From positions 1 to 64,000 of the forward strand of contig NZ_JACIGI010000011.1 of the NCBI RefSeq assembly GCF_014197795.1: a DNA stretch of 64,000 bases. Reading direction: 5' to 3'. Numbering within the stretch: position 1 is the first letter of the stretch; each line of letters starts with the position of its first letter. Source of the DNA: Roseospira goensis (GTDB taxonomy: Bacteria; Pseudomonadota; Alphaproteobacteria; Rhodospirillales; Rhodospirillaceae). Position numbers and translations under genes: made by a program. Shown here piece by piece: positions 26,023-34,402 of the stretch. A model generated the notes under the pieces. It had not been told where the DNA came from, searched no databases, and was given only the letters and a program-made list of their open reading frames with translations.

Positions 26023-28314
26023 ATGTCTGGGACGATATCTGCGGTGTCCGGAACTGCGGTGTCCGGGAACGCGCCGGCGGGCGGCCGAGCGCCCCGGTCG
26101 GTCCTGAACTGGCTGGGGGCCGCGCTCGTCGCCGGCCTCCTGATCCTGGTCGCCGCCGCGCCGGCCGCGGCCGAGGCGGCCGGCGCCGCGCCGGACCAGG
26201 AGACCCGGGTCGCCCTGGTCATCGGCAACGGCGGCTATGACAGCGGCAGCCTGTCCAACCCGACCAACGATGCCATCGCCCTGTCGCGGGCGCTGCGCGA
26301 CGTCGGCTTCGACGTCACCACCCTGGTGGACGCCACCCGCCAGGACATGCGCCGCGCCTACATCGAGTTCGGCCGCCGGCTGTCCGACGGCGGGGTCGGG
26401 CTGTTCTACTACGCCGGCCACGGCGTCCAGGTGCACGGCGAGAACTACCTCATCCCGGTCGACGCGGTGATCGAGGACCAGGCCCACGTCGAGGTCGAGG
26501 GCGTCAACGTCCGCGATATCCTGGCCCGCATGGGCGGCGCCCGCAATCGGCTCAACATCGTCATCCTGGACGCCTGCCGCGACAACCCGTTCAAGTCCGT
26601 GATGCGCTCCGGCGGCGGGCGCGGGCTGGCGCGTACCAGCGCGCCGACCGGCACCTACCTGGCCTATGCGACCGCCCCGGATCAGGTCGCCCTGGACGGC
26701 GAGGACACCCGCAACAGTCCGTTCACCGGCGCCCTGCTGACGGCGCTGGAGGAGCCGGGCCAGGACCTGGACGACATCTTTCTGTCGGTGCGGCGCGACG
26801 TCATGGCGCGGACCGACGACCGCCAGGTGCCGTGGGTGAGCAACTCGATCACCGGCCAGTTCTATTTCCGGCCGCCGGCGCCGGAGCCGGCGGCGCCGGC
26901 CCAGCAGGCGACCCGGTCGATCGAGCTGGCCGCCCCGCCGATCCCGCAGTCGCCACCGGCCGGCAGCGAGGGCGAGGTCCTGTTCTGGGAATCCATCATG
27001 GACGCCAACCAGGCGGACCTGTACCGCGAGTACCTGTCGCGCTGGCCCGACGGCACCTATGCGCCGATCGCACGCCTGCGGCTGGACCGGCTGGAGAGCG
27101 CGAGCGCGCAGGCCGGGGACGGGGAGGCTGACGCGGCGGCGGCGCCCGCCGCCCCCGACACCCCCGCCGCCCCCGACGCGGCAACCGTTGGCGCCGCGCC
27201 GTTGTGGCCGACCGGCCGCCCGGCGCCGGGCACGAGCGTGGCCGATGCCGCCGGCACCGCCGGCACCGCCGGAACGGGCAGCCGGGGTGGCGCCCCCCCG
27301 CGCCCCCAGAGCGCCGGCCTGCCGCCGTCGCCGGTGCCGCAGGCGCCGACCGCGCTCGGCGCCGACGGCAGCAATGATCCGGACGCCCGCGACGGCCTGG
27401 GCCGGACCGCGCTCATGATCGCGGCCCGCGACAACGACACGGCCCGCCTCCGCAAGCTGCTGGACGTCGGCGCCAGCCTGGAACTGCGCGCCCCGGACGG
27501 CAACACGGCGCTGACGCTGGCGGCCTGGGAAGGCCATGTCGAGAGCGCGCGCCTGCTGCTGGACGCCGGTGCCGATCCCACCGCGGAGGGGCCGGCGGGG
27601 GCCGCCTGGGAGGGCCTGGCCCGCACCGCGGCGGGCACGGCGCTGCTGGAAGACGTGGCCGCCCGCGTGCCCACCGTCGGCGAGACCCTGCTGGGGCCGA
27701 GCCGCCAGGACTGGCGCGAGGTCCAGGCCCGGCTGAACGCCCTCGGCTTCGGGGCCGGGGGCGTGGACGGCCGGCCCGGCCCGCGCACGCGCGGCGCCCT
27801 CCAGGCCTTCCAGGGCGCCCACGGCCTGCCGGCCACCGGCTATCTGACCACCGCCAGCCTGACCCGCCTGCGCGCGCTGCAACCGCAAGTGCGGGTGCCG
27901 CAGGCGCAGCCGCGCCGGCGCGACGAGGCCCCGGCCCCCATGGTCCCGGTGCTGGTGCATTGCGAGAGCGTCGGCGCGGTGCTGGGCGGCAGCGGCGCCG
28001 ACCTGCCCAACCCCTACAACGTCACCCTGCCCGAGTCGATGCGGGTGGAGCGCGTGCAGGTGGAGGCCCACGACGACGTCGGGTTCTTCACCAACGCCGT
28101 GCTGCACATGTACCTCGACAACGGCTTCATCGGCCGGCGCGACGTCAAGGCGGCCGGCAGCACGCTGTCCTATGCGGTGGGGCGCAACGGCCGCTCGCTC
28201 CAGTTCTATTCGCGCGAGGAGGACGGCATCACCGGCGACGAGGAAACCTTCATCCACACCATCCGGGTCTTCGCGCTGCGGCCCAAGGGCACGCCGGACG
28301 CCCGCTGCCGGTGA
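26023..28314 (+). CDS. Exported caspase-like protease with ankyrin and PG-binding domains (copy 2)
   Basis: A 763-residue paralogue of the preceding gene with the same domain order: signal sequence (about 28-50), caspase domain with His133 (YYAGHG) and Cys185 (DACRDNPF), FWESIMDANQADLYREYL, a longer Ala/Pro/Thr linker, ankyrin repeats, a PG-binding-like domain (QARLNALGFGAG...PGPRTRGALQAFQ) and a C-terminal domain with VEAHDDVGFFTNA and TIRVFALRPKG. Stretches of the catalytic domain are nearly identical to copy 1 at the DNA level, while the linker has diverged. That suggests duplication with selection or gene conversion on the protease. The gap between the genes is 113 bp, so they may be co-transcribed. 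Confidence 0.9.
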   Translation: MSGTISAVSGTAVSGNAPAGGRAPRSVLNWLGAALVAGLLILVAAAPAAAEAAGAAPDQETRVALVIGNGGYDSGSLSNPTNDAIALSRALRDVGFDVTTLVDATRQDMRRAYIEFGRRLSDGGVGLFYYAGHGVQVHGENYLIPVDAVIEDQAHVEVEGVNVRDILARMGGARNRLNIVILDACRDNPFKSVMRSGGGRGLARTSAPTGTYLAYATAPDQVALDGEDTRNSPFTGALLTALEEPGQDLDDIFLSVRRDVMARTDDRQVPWVSNSITGQFYFRPPAPEPAAPAQQATRSIELAAPPIPQSPPAGSEGEVLFWESIMDANQADLYREYLSRWPDGTYAPIARLRLDRLESASAQAGDGEADAAAAPAAPDTPAAPDAATVGAAPLWPTGRPAPGTSVADAAGTAGTAGTGSRGGAPPRPQSAGLPPSPVPQAPTALGADGSNDPDARDGLGRTALMIAARDNDTARLRKLLDVGASLELRAPDGNTALTLAAWEGHVESARLLLDAGADPTAEGPAGAAWEGLARTAAGTALLEDVAARVPTVGETLLGPSRQDWREVQARLNALGFGAGGVDGRPGPRTRGALQAFQGAHGLPATGYLTTASLTRLRALQPQVRVPQAQPRRRDEAPAPMVPVLVHCESVGAVLGGSGADLPNPYNVTLPESMRVERVQVEAHDDVGFFTNAVLHMYLDNGFIGRRDVKAAGSTLSYAVGRNGRSLQFYSREEDGITGDEETFIHTIRVFALRPKGTPDARCR

Positions 28315-28402
28315 GAGCCGGACAGAGCCGGGGAAGGGGCGGTCGGAGCGGGACCCGGGACATCGGCGGACGGCAGGTCGGCGGACGGCAGGGAGGCGGG
28401 TG

Positions 28403-29302
28403 ATGACGGGCAGGGCGACGGGGGCGGCGGGCGTGGGGCGCCCGCCCGGCGCAGCGTGGTGGCGCGTGGCACGCGCCGCGGAACCGCGACACGCGCCAAG
28501 GAGAGGGACCCCGACGACACGGGGGCAGACGACACGGGGGCAGACGACACGGGGGCAGACGACACGGGGGCAGATCACACGGGGGCAGACGCCAAGCGGT
28601 GCGGCTGGCCCGCGGCAGCGTGGCCGTACGCTGCGGCGGTGGCGGCCGCTCGCGACGCTCCTGCTGGCGCTCGCCCTGTGGCTGCCCGCCGCCGCACCGG
28701 CGCCGGCGCAGGCCATCCCGGCCGGCTTCCAGTACAGCCACACCCTCACCTACCGCATCTACCGCGGCGACGACCCCATCGGGCAGACCGCCTTCGAGGT
28801 GCACACCCGGGGCCGCGACCGCACCGTGGTGACCCGCACCACCATCGACGTCCAGGTGCTGCTGTACTCCTACGCCAGCCAGCATGTGGCCACCGAGACC
28901 TGGGAGAACGGGCTGCTGACCGCGCTGGAGACCCGCACCAACGACGACGGCGAGCCCTACCGCGTCACCGGGCGGCGCGAGTCCGACGGTTTCCGCGTCA
29001 GCGGCGCGGCGGGCGAGCACGTCGTGCCGCCCGACACCCCGCCCAAGAGCTTCTGGAACCCGGGCATTCTGACCGCGCCGCGCGTCATCACCACCAAGCG
29101 CGGCGCCCTGGAGGCGGTCCGGGTCCAGACCCTGGGCCGCGAGCGCGTCGCCTACCGCGGCGGCAGCGCCGACGCCACGCGTTACCGGTTCGAGACCGAC
29201 GACGTCATCGACTTGTGGTATACGGACGACGGGTTGCTGGTGAAGGCGTTGCGCGACTCCTTCGGCGGCGACATCCTCTATCTGCTCGACACCACCGGGT
29301 GA
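28403..29302 (+). CDS. DUF6134 family exported protein with TTRGQ repeats
   Basis: A 299-residue protein. Residues 38-63 are five TTRGQ-type repeats from a 15-bp DNA minisatellite, followed by a basic stretch and a hydrophobic signal-like segment (about 83-104, ending APAQA). The mature region of about 195 residues matches DUF6134: YRIYRGDDPIGQTAFEV, TTIDVQVLLYSYASQHVATETW, PKSFWNPGIL and DLWYTDDGLLVKAL. The start (ATG 28403, GGGAGG six bases upstream) puts the signal unusually far from the N-terminus. No standard start codon lies between the repeats and the signal. It follows the caspase pair on the same strand. Function is unknown. Confidence 0.8.
   Translation: MTGRATGAAGVGRPPGAAWWRVARAAEPRHAPRRGTPTTRGQTTRGQTTRGQTTRGQITRGQTPSGAAGPRQRGRTLRRWRPLATLLLALALWLPAAAPAPAQAIPAGFQYSHTLTYRIYRGDDPIGQTAFEVHTRGRDRTVVTRTTIDVQVLLYSYASQHVATETWENGLLTALETRTNDDGEPYRVTGRRESDGFRVSGAAGEHVVPPDTPPKSFWNPGILTAPRVITTKRGALEAVRVQTLGRERVAYRGGSADATRYRFETDDVIDLWYTDDGLLVKALRDSFGGDILYLLDTTG
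28513..28587 (+). repeat. 15-bp minisatellite, five units (TTRGQ)
   Basis: The unit GACGACACGGGGGCA occurs four times exactly and a fifth time as GATCACACGGGGGCA. Being 15 bp, copy-number change keeps the reading frame of the DUF6134 gene. Confidence 0.95.
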
Positions 29303-29354
29303 GCCGCGCCGCTCCGACCGTGGCCCGGCCGCCCCGTGCCAGGAAAGGAGCCCC

Positions 29355-29999
29355 ATGACGGAGAAGAAGGATCCGGTCCTCGAACGGGCCTATGCCGTGG
29401 GCGGCCCCGATGCCGTGCGCGACCTTTACCGCGACTGGGCGGCGGACTACGACCACGACACCGTCGGCCGGCTGGGCTACGTCGCCCCGCGCATCGCCGT
29501 CGACGTCTTCGCCGACCACCTGGCGGGCCGCGAGGCCCCGATCATCGACGTCGGCTGCGGCACTGGGCTCGCGGGGGTCGCGTTGCGCACGCGCGGCTTC
29601 CGCCACGTCGACGGCCTCGACCTGTCGCCGGACATGCTGGCGGAAGCCCGGACCAAGACCCATGCCGAGGGACCGGTTTACGACGCCCTGATCGAGGGCG
29701 ACCTGACCGCGCGCCTGCCCGTGGACGACGACGCCTACGCCGGCGCGGTGAGCGTCGGCACCTTCACCCACGGCCACGTCGGGCCGGCCGGCCTGGGGGA
29801 AGTATTGCGCATCGTGCGCCCGGGCGGCCTGGTCACGGTCACGGTGAACGACGGGGTCTATGACGCCGAGGGCTACGACGCGGCCCTGGCCGCACTGGCC
29901 GCCGCGGGACGGGCAACGGTCGTCGACACCCGGCGCGCCGACTACCTGGTCAAGGAGGGCATCGGCGCCCGTGTCGTCACGCTGGCGGTGGCCGCCTGA
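29355..29999 (+). CDS. Class I SAM-dependent methyltransferase
   Basis: A 214-residue protein with the Rossmann methyltransferase motif I IIDVGCGTGLAG (about 63-74), an acidic motif II region GLDLSPDMLAEAR and the post-I stretch DLTARLPVDDDAY, then LRIVRPGGLVTVTVND. The N-terminus DLYRDWAADYDHDTV is typical of small-molecule methyltransferases. The substrate is not recognisable. AGGAAAGGAGCCCC precedes the ATG. It is the last gene of the plus-strand run that starts with the caspase pair, 52 bp after the DUF6134 gene. Confidence 0.88.
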   Translation: MTEKKDPVLERAYAVGGPDAVRDLYRDWAADYDHDTVGRLGYVAPRIAVDVFADHLAGREAPIIDVGCGTGLAGVALRTRGFRHVDGLDLSPDMLAEARTKTHAEGPVYDALIEGDLTARLPVDDDAYAGAVSVGTFTHGHVGPAGLGEVLRIVRPGGLVTVTVNDGVYDAEGYDAALAALAAAGRATVVDTRRADYLVKEGIGARVVTLAVAA

Positions 30000-30122
30000 G
30001 GCAGATCGCCCCGGACCGGGATCGCGGCGCGGCCCCGGTTCGGGGCGACACGCCGCCCGAAACCCAATGATCCCGAAACCCAATGATCCCGCGGCCCAAT
30101 GAGGCCGGAGAGCCGCGCCGGA

Positions 30123-30953
30123 TCAGGCCATCTGGGATTCGCTCTCGCCGTTGCCGCCGTCGCCGGAGGGCGTGGTCCGGCGCGGCGACCGCCGCGTCCG
30201 GCGCACCGGGCGGGGGGCGTCGTCGCCGGAGGTCTCCTCGGATCCGGCGGCGGCCCCGGCCGCGGCGCCCTCGGCGGCGGGGGCGTTCGCGCCCTCGGCC
30301 TCGCCGGCTGCCGCGCGGGTCGATCGGCTGCCGGTGCGGCCGGTGCGGCGGGGGGCGCGGCGCCGCGGCGGCGCCTCCTCGGCGGGGGCCTCGCTGTCGG
30401 CGCCGACGTCGGTGGCCGCCGGGCCTTCGGCGCCGGCCGCCGCTTCCGGGGCGGTCACGCCATCGCTGTCGGGTCCGCGATCGGCCCCGTTTCCGGACCG
30501 CCCGTGATCGCGTCCGTTGCCGCGGCCGGCACCGACGGGCGCCGCCGCAGCGGCGTCCCCCTCCTCGGACTCGCGGCGCGGGCCCCCGGCCTCTCCGGCC
30601 GCCGCCTCGTCGCCGGCAACCGGCTGGGTCGCGGTCCGCACCGGCGTCGGGGCGCCGGGTCGGTTGGCATCGGTTTGACCGGTCAGCGCCATGTAGACGC
30701 GGTAGTAATGGTCGGCGTGCTGAAGATAGTTCTCGGACAACACCCGGTCGCCCTGTGACCCGGCATCACGCGCCAGGGTCGTATACTTTTCGACAAGCTG
30801 CATCGCGTTGCCGCGCAGGCGCACACTCGGCCCGTTGCTGTCGAAGGTCTGATTGCGGTTCGGTGTCCGCTTGCCGCCGCTGCCGCCGCTGCTGCCGCTC
30901 CCGCCGCCGACACGGCCGCGCGGGCGTCCCCTGGTGTTCGAGCCTTGCTTCAT
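30123..30953 (-). CDS. DUF4167 domain protein (probable RNA-binding)
   Basis: A 276-residue protein with an N-terminal basic Gly/Arg/Ser region (MKQGSNTRGRPRGRVGGGSG) and the conserved DUF4167 block at about 30-95 (NRNQTFDSNGPSVRLRGNAMQLVEKYTTLARDA and NYLQHADHYYRVYMAL). A long low-complexity Ala/Glu/Gly tail ends in a basic RPVRRTRRSPRRTT segment. The family is largely restricted to alphaproteobacteria and usually sits next to prmC, as here. Its function is not established; the basic termini suggest nucleic-acid binding. The ATG overlaps the stop of a 14-codon leader ORF, and no good Shine-Dalgarno lies directly before it. Confidence 0.9.
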   Translation of the reverse strand: MKQGSNTRGRPRGRVGGGSGSSGGSGGKRTPNRNQTFDSNGPSVRLRGNAMQLVEKYTTLARDAGSQGDRVLSENYLQHADHYYRVYMALTGQTDANRPGAPTPVRTATQPVAGDEAAAGEAGGPRRESEEGDAAAAAPVGAGRGNGRDHGRSGNGADRGPDSDGVTAPEAAAGAEGPAATDVGADSEAPAEEAPPRRRAPRRTGRTGSRSTRAAAGEAEGANAPAAEGAAAGAAAGSEETSGDDAPRPVRRTRRSPRRTTPSGDGGNGESESQMA

Positions 30954-30991
30954 GAGTCCGTCTGATCAACTTGAGAAACGGTGCACGTCAC
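30950..30991 (-). CDS. 13-residue leader ORF coupled to DUF4167
   Basis: A GTG at 30991 follows a near-perfect Shine-Dalgarno (AAAGGAGG, minus strand, 31008-31001) at nine bases spacing. It opens a frame of 13 codons (VTCTVSQVDQTDS) ending in TGA that overlaps the DUF4167 ATG as ATGA. Because the DUF4167 start itself lacks a strong ribosome-binding site, the short ORF probably delivers ribosomes by translational coupling. The peptide resembles nothing I know, and its sequence may not matter. Confidence 0.55.
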   Translation of the reverse strand: MTCTVSQVDQTDS

Positions 30992-31641
30992 GGTCCCAGA
31001 CCTCCTTTGGGTTCGGGCTTCGGGACGGAGCGTGAGCGCGTGCGGGGCGCACGCCCCCGCACTGGGTCGGGCCGGCGCGCCGGCCGCCTCGGGCCACCAC
31101 GCCTCGCGACGACCCCTGCGGTCGCCGGCACGCGTCGTGGCAAACCCTGTGCAAACCCTGTCGCCGGCTCCCGCCAAGCCCGCGCGCGTGCGGGCCACCC
31201 GGCCACGGCCTCACGCCGTCCGAGCGACATGGTGCCGGGCGACATGGTGTATGGCGACGAGCCCCGACGACGGGTGTGCTCTGTGGGTCCCCGGTTGCCC
31301 CCCCGGCGGCCCGACCGGGACCCCGCGACCCTCCCTCTCTCTCGCGAGAGAGCCGCGCCCCCGGCAGTCTGTTGGTCCGCTTCTGGGCCCGCGCGGGCTC
31401 CGTGTCGGACCCCACCAAGGTCCTCGGACCTGGCCCCGGGATCCGCCCATGACCACCGACCCACGGCGGCGGACCGGCCACGGCATCGCGGGCTGCCATC
31501 ACCTGATCGCTCCCGTACCTGGGACCGGCGATCCCCTCCGGGACCGTTTCACCCGGGGCGGACCGCCACGCGAGCCGCATCGGTCGAACAGGTATGATGG
31601 CAAGACCGTAGGGCGCCTCCGGCCCGTTTCCAAGCATTTTT
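30992..31641. other. Gene-free 650-bp region between prmC and DUF4167
   Basis: No conserved coding sequence is visible on either strand. It contains a perfect 16-bp palindrome CTCTCTCGCGAGAGAG at 31337-31352, short direct repeats (CAAACCCTGT twice near 31140-31160, GCGACATGGTG twice near 31227-31250), and the leader Shine-Dalgarno at 31001-31008. The minus-strand promoter of DUF4167 and possibly a long 5' leader should lie here. Confidence 0.5.
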
Positions 31642-32550
31642 TCAGGGCACGATCCGTTTTTTTGCAGTGCAGGCGGGGGCGATGACGCAGCGCGCCCGCC
31701 CGCCCAGGTCCCGCGCCCGCGCGGGCGGCCCCAGGCCGGCCGCGTGCATCAGGTCCGCCACGGCATCGGCCTGATCGTGGCCGACCTCGACCGCCAGCCA
31801 GCCGCCCGACCGCAGCCGCGCCGCCGCCAATGGCACCAGGATCCGGTAGGCATCCAGGCCGTCGGCGCCGCCGTCCAGGGCCACCGCCGGATCGTGCCCC
31901 CGCACCTCGGGATCCAGGGCCGCCAGCTCGCCGGCGCGGATGTAGGGCGGGTTGGAAACGATCACGTCGAACGGTCCCGGCCAGTCCGGAAGGCCGTCGC
32001 GCCAGTCCGCGACCGCGACGGTGGCGCGCCCGTCCAGGCCGTGCGCGGCGGCGTTGGCGCGCGCGGCGGCGACGGCCCCGGCCGCGATGTCCAGGCCGAC
32101 GCCGCGGGCATTCGGCAGGTCCGACAGCAGCGCCAGCAGGATCGCCCCGGTCCCGGTGCCCAGGTCGAGCAGCGCCAGCGGGGCGGCGCGGTCGGGAACG
32201 CGCTCCAGGACCGCCGCGACCACGGTCTCGGTGTCCGGGCGCGGTTCCAGCGTGTCCGGCCCCAGCGCCAGATCCAGGGTCCAGAAGCCGCGCCGGCCCA
32301 GGATGCGGCCGACCGGTTCGCGCGCGGCGCGGCGCGCGACCAGGGCCTCGAACCGGGTTGCCGCCGCGGCCGGCATCGGATCGCCCAGCCGCAGCCCCAG
32401 GGCCGCCGGGGAGGGAAGGCCCAGCACATGCGCCGCCAGCACCCGGGCGTCGCCGCGCGCGTCCGGCACGCCCGCGGCGGTCAGGCGCTCCGTCGCGGCA
32501 GCCAGGGCGTGGGCGAGGGTGGCGGCGGGGCCACGCCGGGACAGAGTCAT
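31642..32550 (-). CDS. prmC: Release factor glutamine methyltransferase PrmC
   Basis: A 302-residue N5-glutamine methyltransferase that modifies the GGQ glutamine of RF1 and RF2. It has the helical N-terminal domain, EPVGRILGRRGFWTLDLALG, DTLEPRPDTETVV, motif I LLDLGTGTGAI and the catalytic NPPY motif (VSNPPYIRAGELA). Its ATG overlaps the stop of the upstream methyltransferase gene (ATGA). It belongs to the operon that also encodes its substrate RF1 (prfA), one gene upstream. Confidence 0.96.
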   Translation of the reverse strand: MTLSRRGPAATLAHALAAATERLTAAGVPDARGDARVLAAHVLGLPSPAALGLRLGDPMPAAAATRFEALVARRAAREPVGRILGRRGFWTLDLALGPDTLEPRPDTETVVAAVLERVPDRAAPLALLDLGTGTGAILLALLSDLPNARGVGLDIAAGAVAAARANAAAHGLDGRATVAVADWRDGLPDWPGPFDVIVSNPPYIRAGELAALDPEVRGHDPAVALDGGADGLDAYRILVPLAAARLRSGGWLAVEVGHDQADAVADLMHAAGLGPPARARDLGGRARCVIAPACTAKKRIVP

Positions 32551-33320
32551 GCGGCGCGGGCCTCGACCGTCAGGATCTGGGTGTCGGGGCCCGGCGCAGT
32601 TCCCGACCGGTAATCGGCCGCCACGGTCACGTCGGCAAACCCCGCCGCCCGCACCGCTAGGTCGATCTCCAGCAGCCCCCACCAGCGCAACCGGAACAGT
32701 TCCATCGCGGCCGCCGTCAGCCGGCCGTCCCGCCAGTGCTCGTAGCGCAGACCCGTCTCGGCCGTCTGGGCGAAGACATCGGTGCCCACCGGGATCTCGT
32801 GCAGTGTCAGCACATCGGCACCGTCGCGCCAGTGCCGCAGGCGCGGCGCCGACCCGGCGAGGCTGTCGCTGCGGTCCAGATCGAGGATGAGGCGTCCGCC
32901 CGGCCGCAACGCGCCGTGGAACCGGCGCAGCACGGCGCAGGCCAGCCCGGCGTCGGTGATCAACTGGAACGACCCGGCGGGGACGATGACGGCGTCGAAG
33001 CGGACATCGTAGGCGAAATCCTCGAACCGCTGTTGGCTCAGCGGCGGCGCCAGGCCCCGCGCCCGACAGGCCGCCTCGCACAGACGCAGCATCTCCGGCG
33101 AGGCGTCGCAGCCCCAGACGTCCAGCCCGGCCTCGACCAGCGGGATCAGCACACGACCGTTGCCGGCGGCGGGCTCCAGGATCGGGCCGGTCACGCCGGC
33201 CAGCCGCGCGCGATAGAACGCGACATCGCCGAAGCACCGCCCCACCGGCTTGTCGAGCTGGTACACCCATGCGGCCAGCGTGCCGTAGCGGTTGATCAGA
33301 GTCTTTTCCATGATGCCCAT
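32547..33320 (-). CDS. Class I SAM-dependent methyltransferase between prfA and prmC
   Basis: About 257 residues. The N-terminus (YGTLAAWVYQLDKPVG) is followed by motif I ILEPAAGNGRVLIPLVEAG, then VWGCDASPEMLRLC, a motif IV-like region FDAVIVPAGSFQLITD and GALRPGGRLILDLDR. The C-terminal half has LTLHEIPVGTDVFAQTAETGLRYEHWRDG. The family resembles small-molecule rather than RNA or protein methyltransferases, and the substrate is unknown. The start could be 33320 or, three codons later, 33311. It begins 20 bp after prfA and overlaps prmC by ATGA, so it is wedged in the translation-termination operon. Confidence 0.88.
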   Translation of the reverse strand: MGIMEKTLINRYGTLAAWVYQLDKPVGRCFGDVAFYRARLAGVTGPILEPAAGNGRVLIPLVEAGLDVWGCDASPEMLRLCEAACRARGLAPPLSQQRFEDFAYDVRFDAVIVPAGSFQLITDAGLACAVLRRFHGALRPGGRLILDLDRSDSLAGSAPRLRHWRDGADVLTLHEIPVGTDVFAQTAETGLRYEHWRDGRLTAAAMELFRLRWWGLLEIDLAVRAAGFADVTVAADYRSGTAPGPDTQILTVEARAA

Positions 33321-33340
33321 CGAAGCTGACCGACGCGGCC

Positions 33341-34402
33341 CTACCCCACCTCGGCCAGCTTGGCGGCCTGGTCCTCGGCGATCAGGGCGTCGATGACCTC
33401 GTCCAGGGCCTCGCCGGCGATCACCTTGTCGAGGTTGTAGAGCGTCAGGTTGATGCGGTGGTCGGTCACCCGGCCCTGCGGGAAGTTGTAGGTGCGGATG
33501 CGCTCCGAGCGGTCGCCGGAGCCGACCTGGCTCTTGCGTGCGTCGGCGCGCTCCTGCTCCGCCGCGCGGCGCTGCTCGTCGTACATCTTGGCCAGCAGCA
33601 TCTTCATCGCCTTGTCGCGGTTCTTGTGCTGGCTCTTCTCCTCCTGGCACTGGGCCACGATCCCGGTCGGGATGTGGGTGATGCGCACCGCCGAATCGGT
33701 GGTGTTGACGTGCTGGCCGCCCGCGCCCTGGGAGCGGAAGGTGTCCACCCGCAGATCCTTGTCCTCCACCTGCACGTCGACCTCGCGCGCCTCCGGCAGC
33801 ACGGCCACGGTCGCGGCCGAGGTGTGGATGCGCCCGCCGGCCTCGGTCACCGGCACGCGCTGCACCCGGTGCACCCCGCTCTCGAACTTCAGGCGGGCGA
33901 AGACGTCGCGGCCCGAGACGGTGGCGACCGCCTCCTTGATGCCGCCGATCGGCGTGTCGGTCATCTCCATGACCTCGAAGCGCCAGCCGTGGGCGGCGGC
34001 GTGGCGCTCGTACATGCGCAGCAGTTCGGCCGCGAACAGGGCGGCCTCGTCCCCGCCGGTGCCGGCGCGCACCTCCAGGATGGCGTTGCGCTCATCCGCC
34101 TCGTCCTTGGGCAGCAGCAGCACGCGCACGGCCTGCTCCCGTTCCGGGATCTCCGCGCGCAACCGGCCCACCTCCTCCTCGGCCAGCTCGCGCATGTCGG
34201 GATCGGACAGCATCGCCTCGGCGTCGGCCAGTTCGGCGCGGGCCTCGCGCAGCGCGGCGATCGCCTCCACGACGGGGGTCAGGTCGGACAGCTCCTTGGA
34301 CAGGCGCGGGATGTCCTGCGCGTCCAGGTCCTGACCGGACAGCAGCGCCCCCAGTTCCTCGTGCCGCGCCACCACGCGGCTCAGTTTTTCGTCCAGGCTC
34401 AT
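33341..34402 (-). CDS. prfA: Peptide chain release factor 1
   Basis: A 353-residue RF1, which recognises UAA and UAG stop codons. The codon-recognition motif PxT appears as VPVTEAGG. The catalytic GGQ loop is [18 protein letters not shown], and the C-terminus has [30 protein letters not shown], the standard RF1 block. Its ATG overlaps the hemA stop (ATGA). Length and motifs are complete. Confidence 0.98.
   Translation of the reverse strand: MSLDEKLSRVVARHEELGALLSGQDLDAQDIPRLSKELSDLTPVVEAIAALREARAELADAEAMLSDPDMRELAEEEVGRLRAEIPEREQAVRVLLLPKDEADERNAILEVRAGTGGDEAALFAAELLRMYERHAAAHGWRFEVMEMTDTPIGGIKEAVATVSGRDVFARLKFESGVHRVQRVPVTEAGGRIHTSAATVAVLPEAREVDVQVEDKDLRVDTFRSQGAGGQHVNTTDSAVRITHIPTGIVAQCQEEKSQHKNRDKAMKMLLAKMYDEQRRAAEQERADARKSQVGSGDRSERIRTYNFPQGRVTDHRINLTLYNLDKVIAGEALDEVIDALIAEDQAAKLAEVG

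Noticed and set aside
30992-31641. tmRNA or another large structural RNA in the prmC-DUF4167 gap
   Set aside because: No tRNA-like ends, no tag-coding frame and no long-range pairing were recognisable, only a short palindrome and direct repeats.
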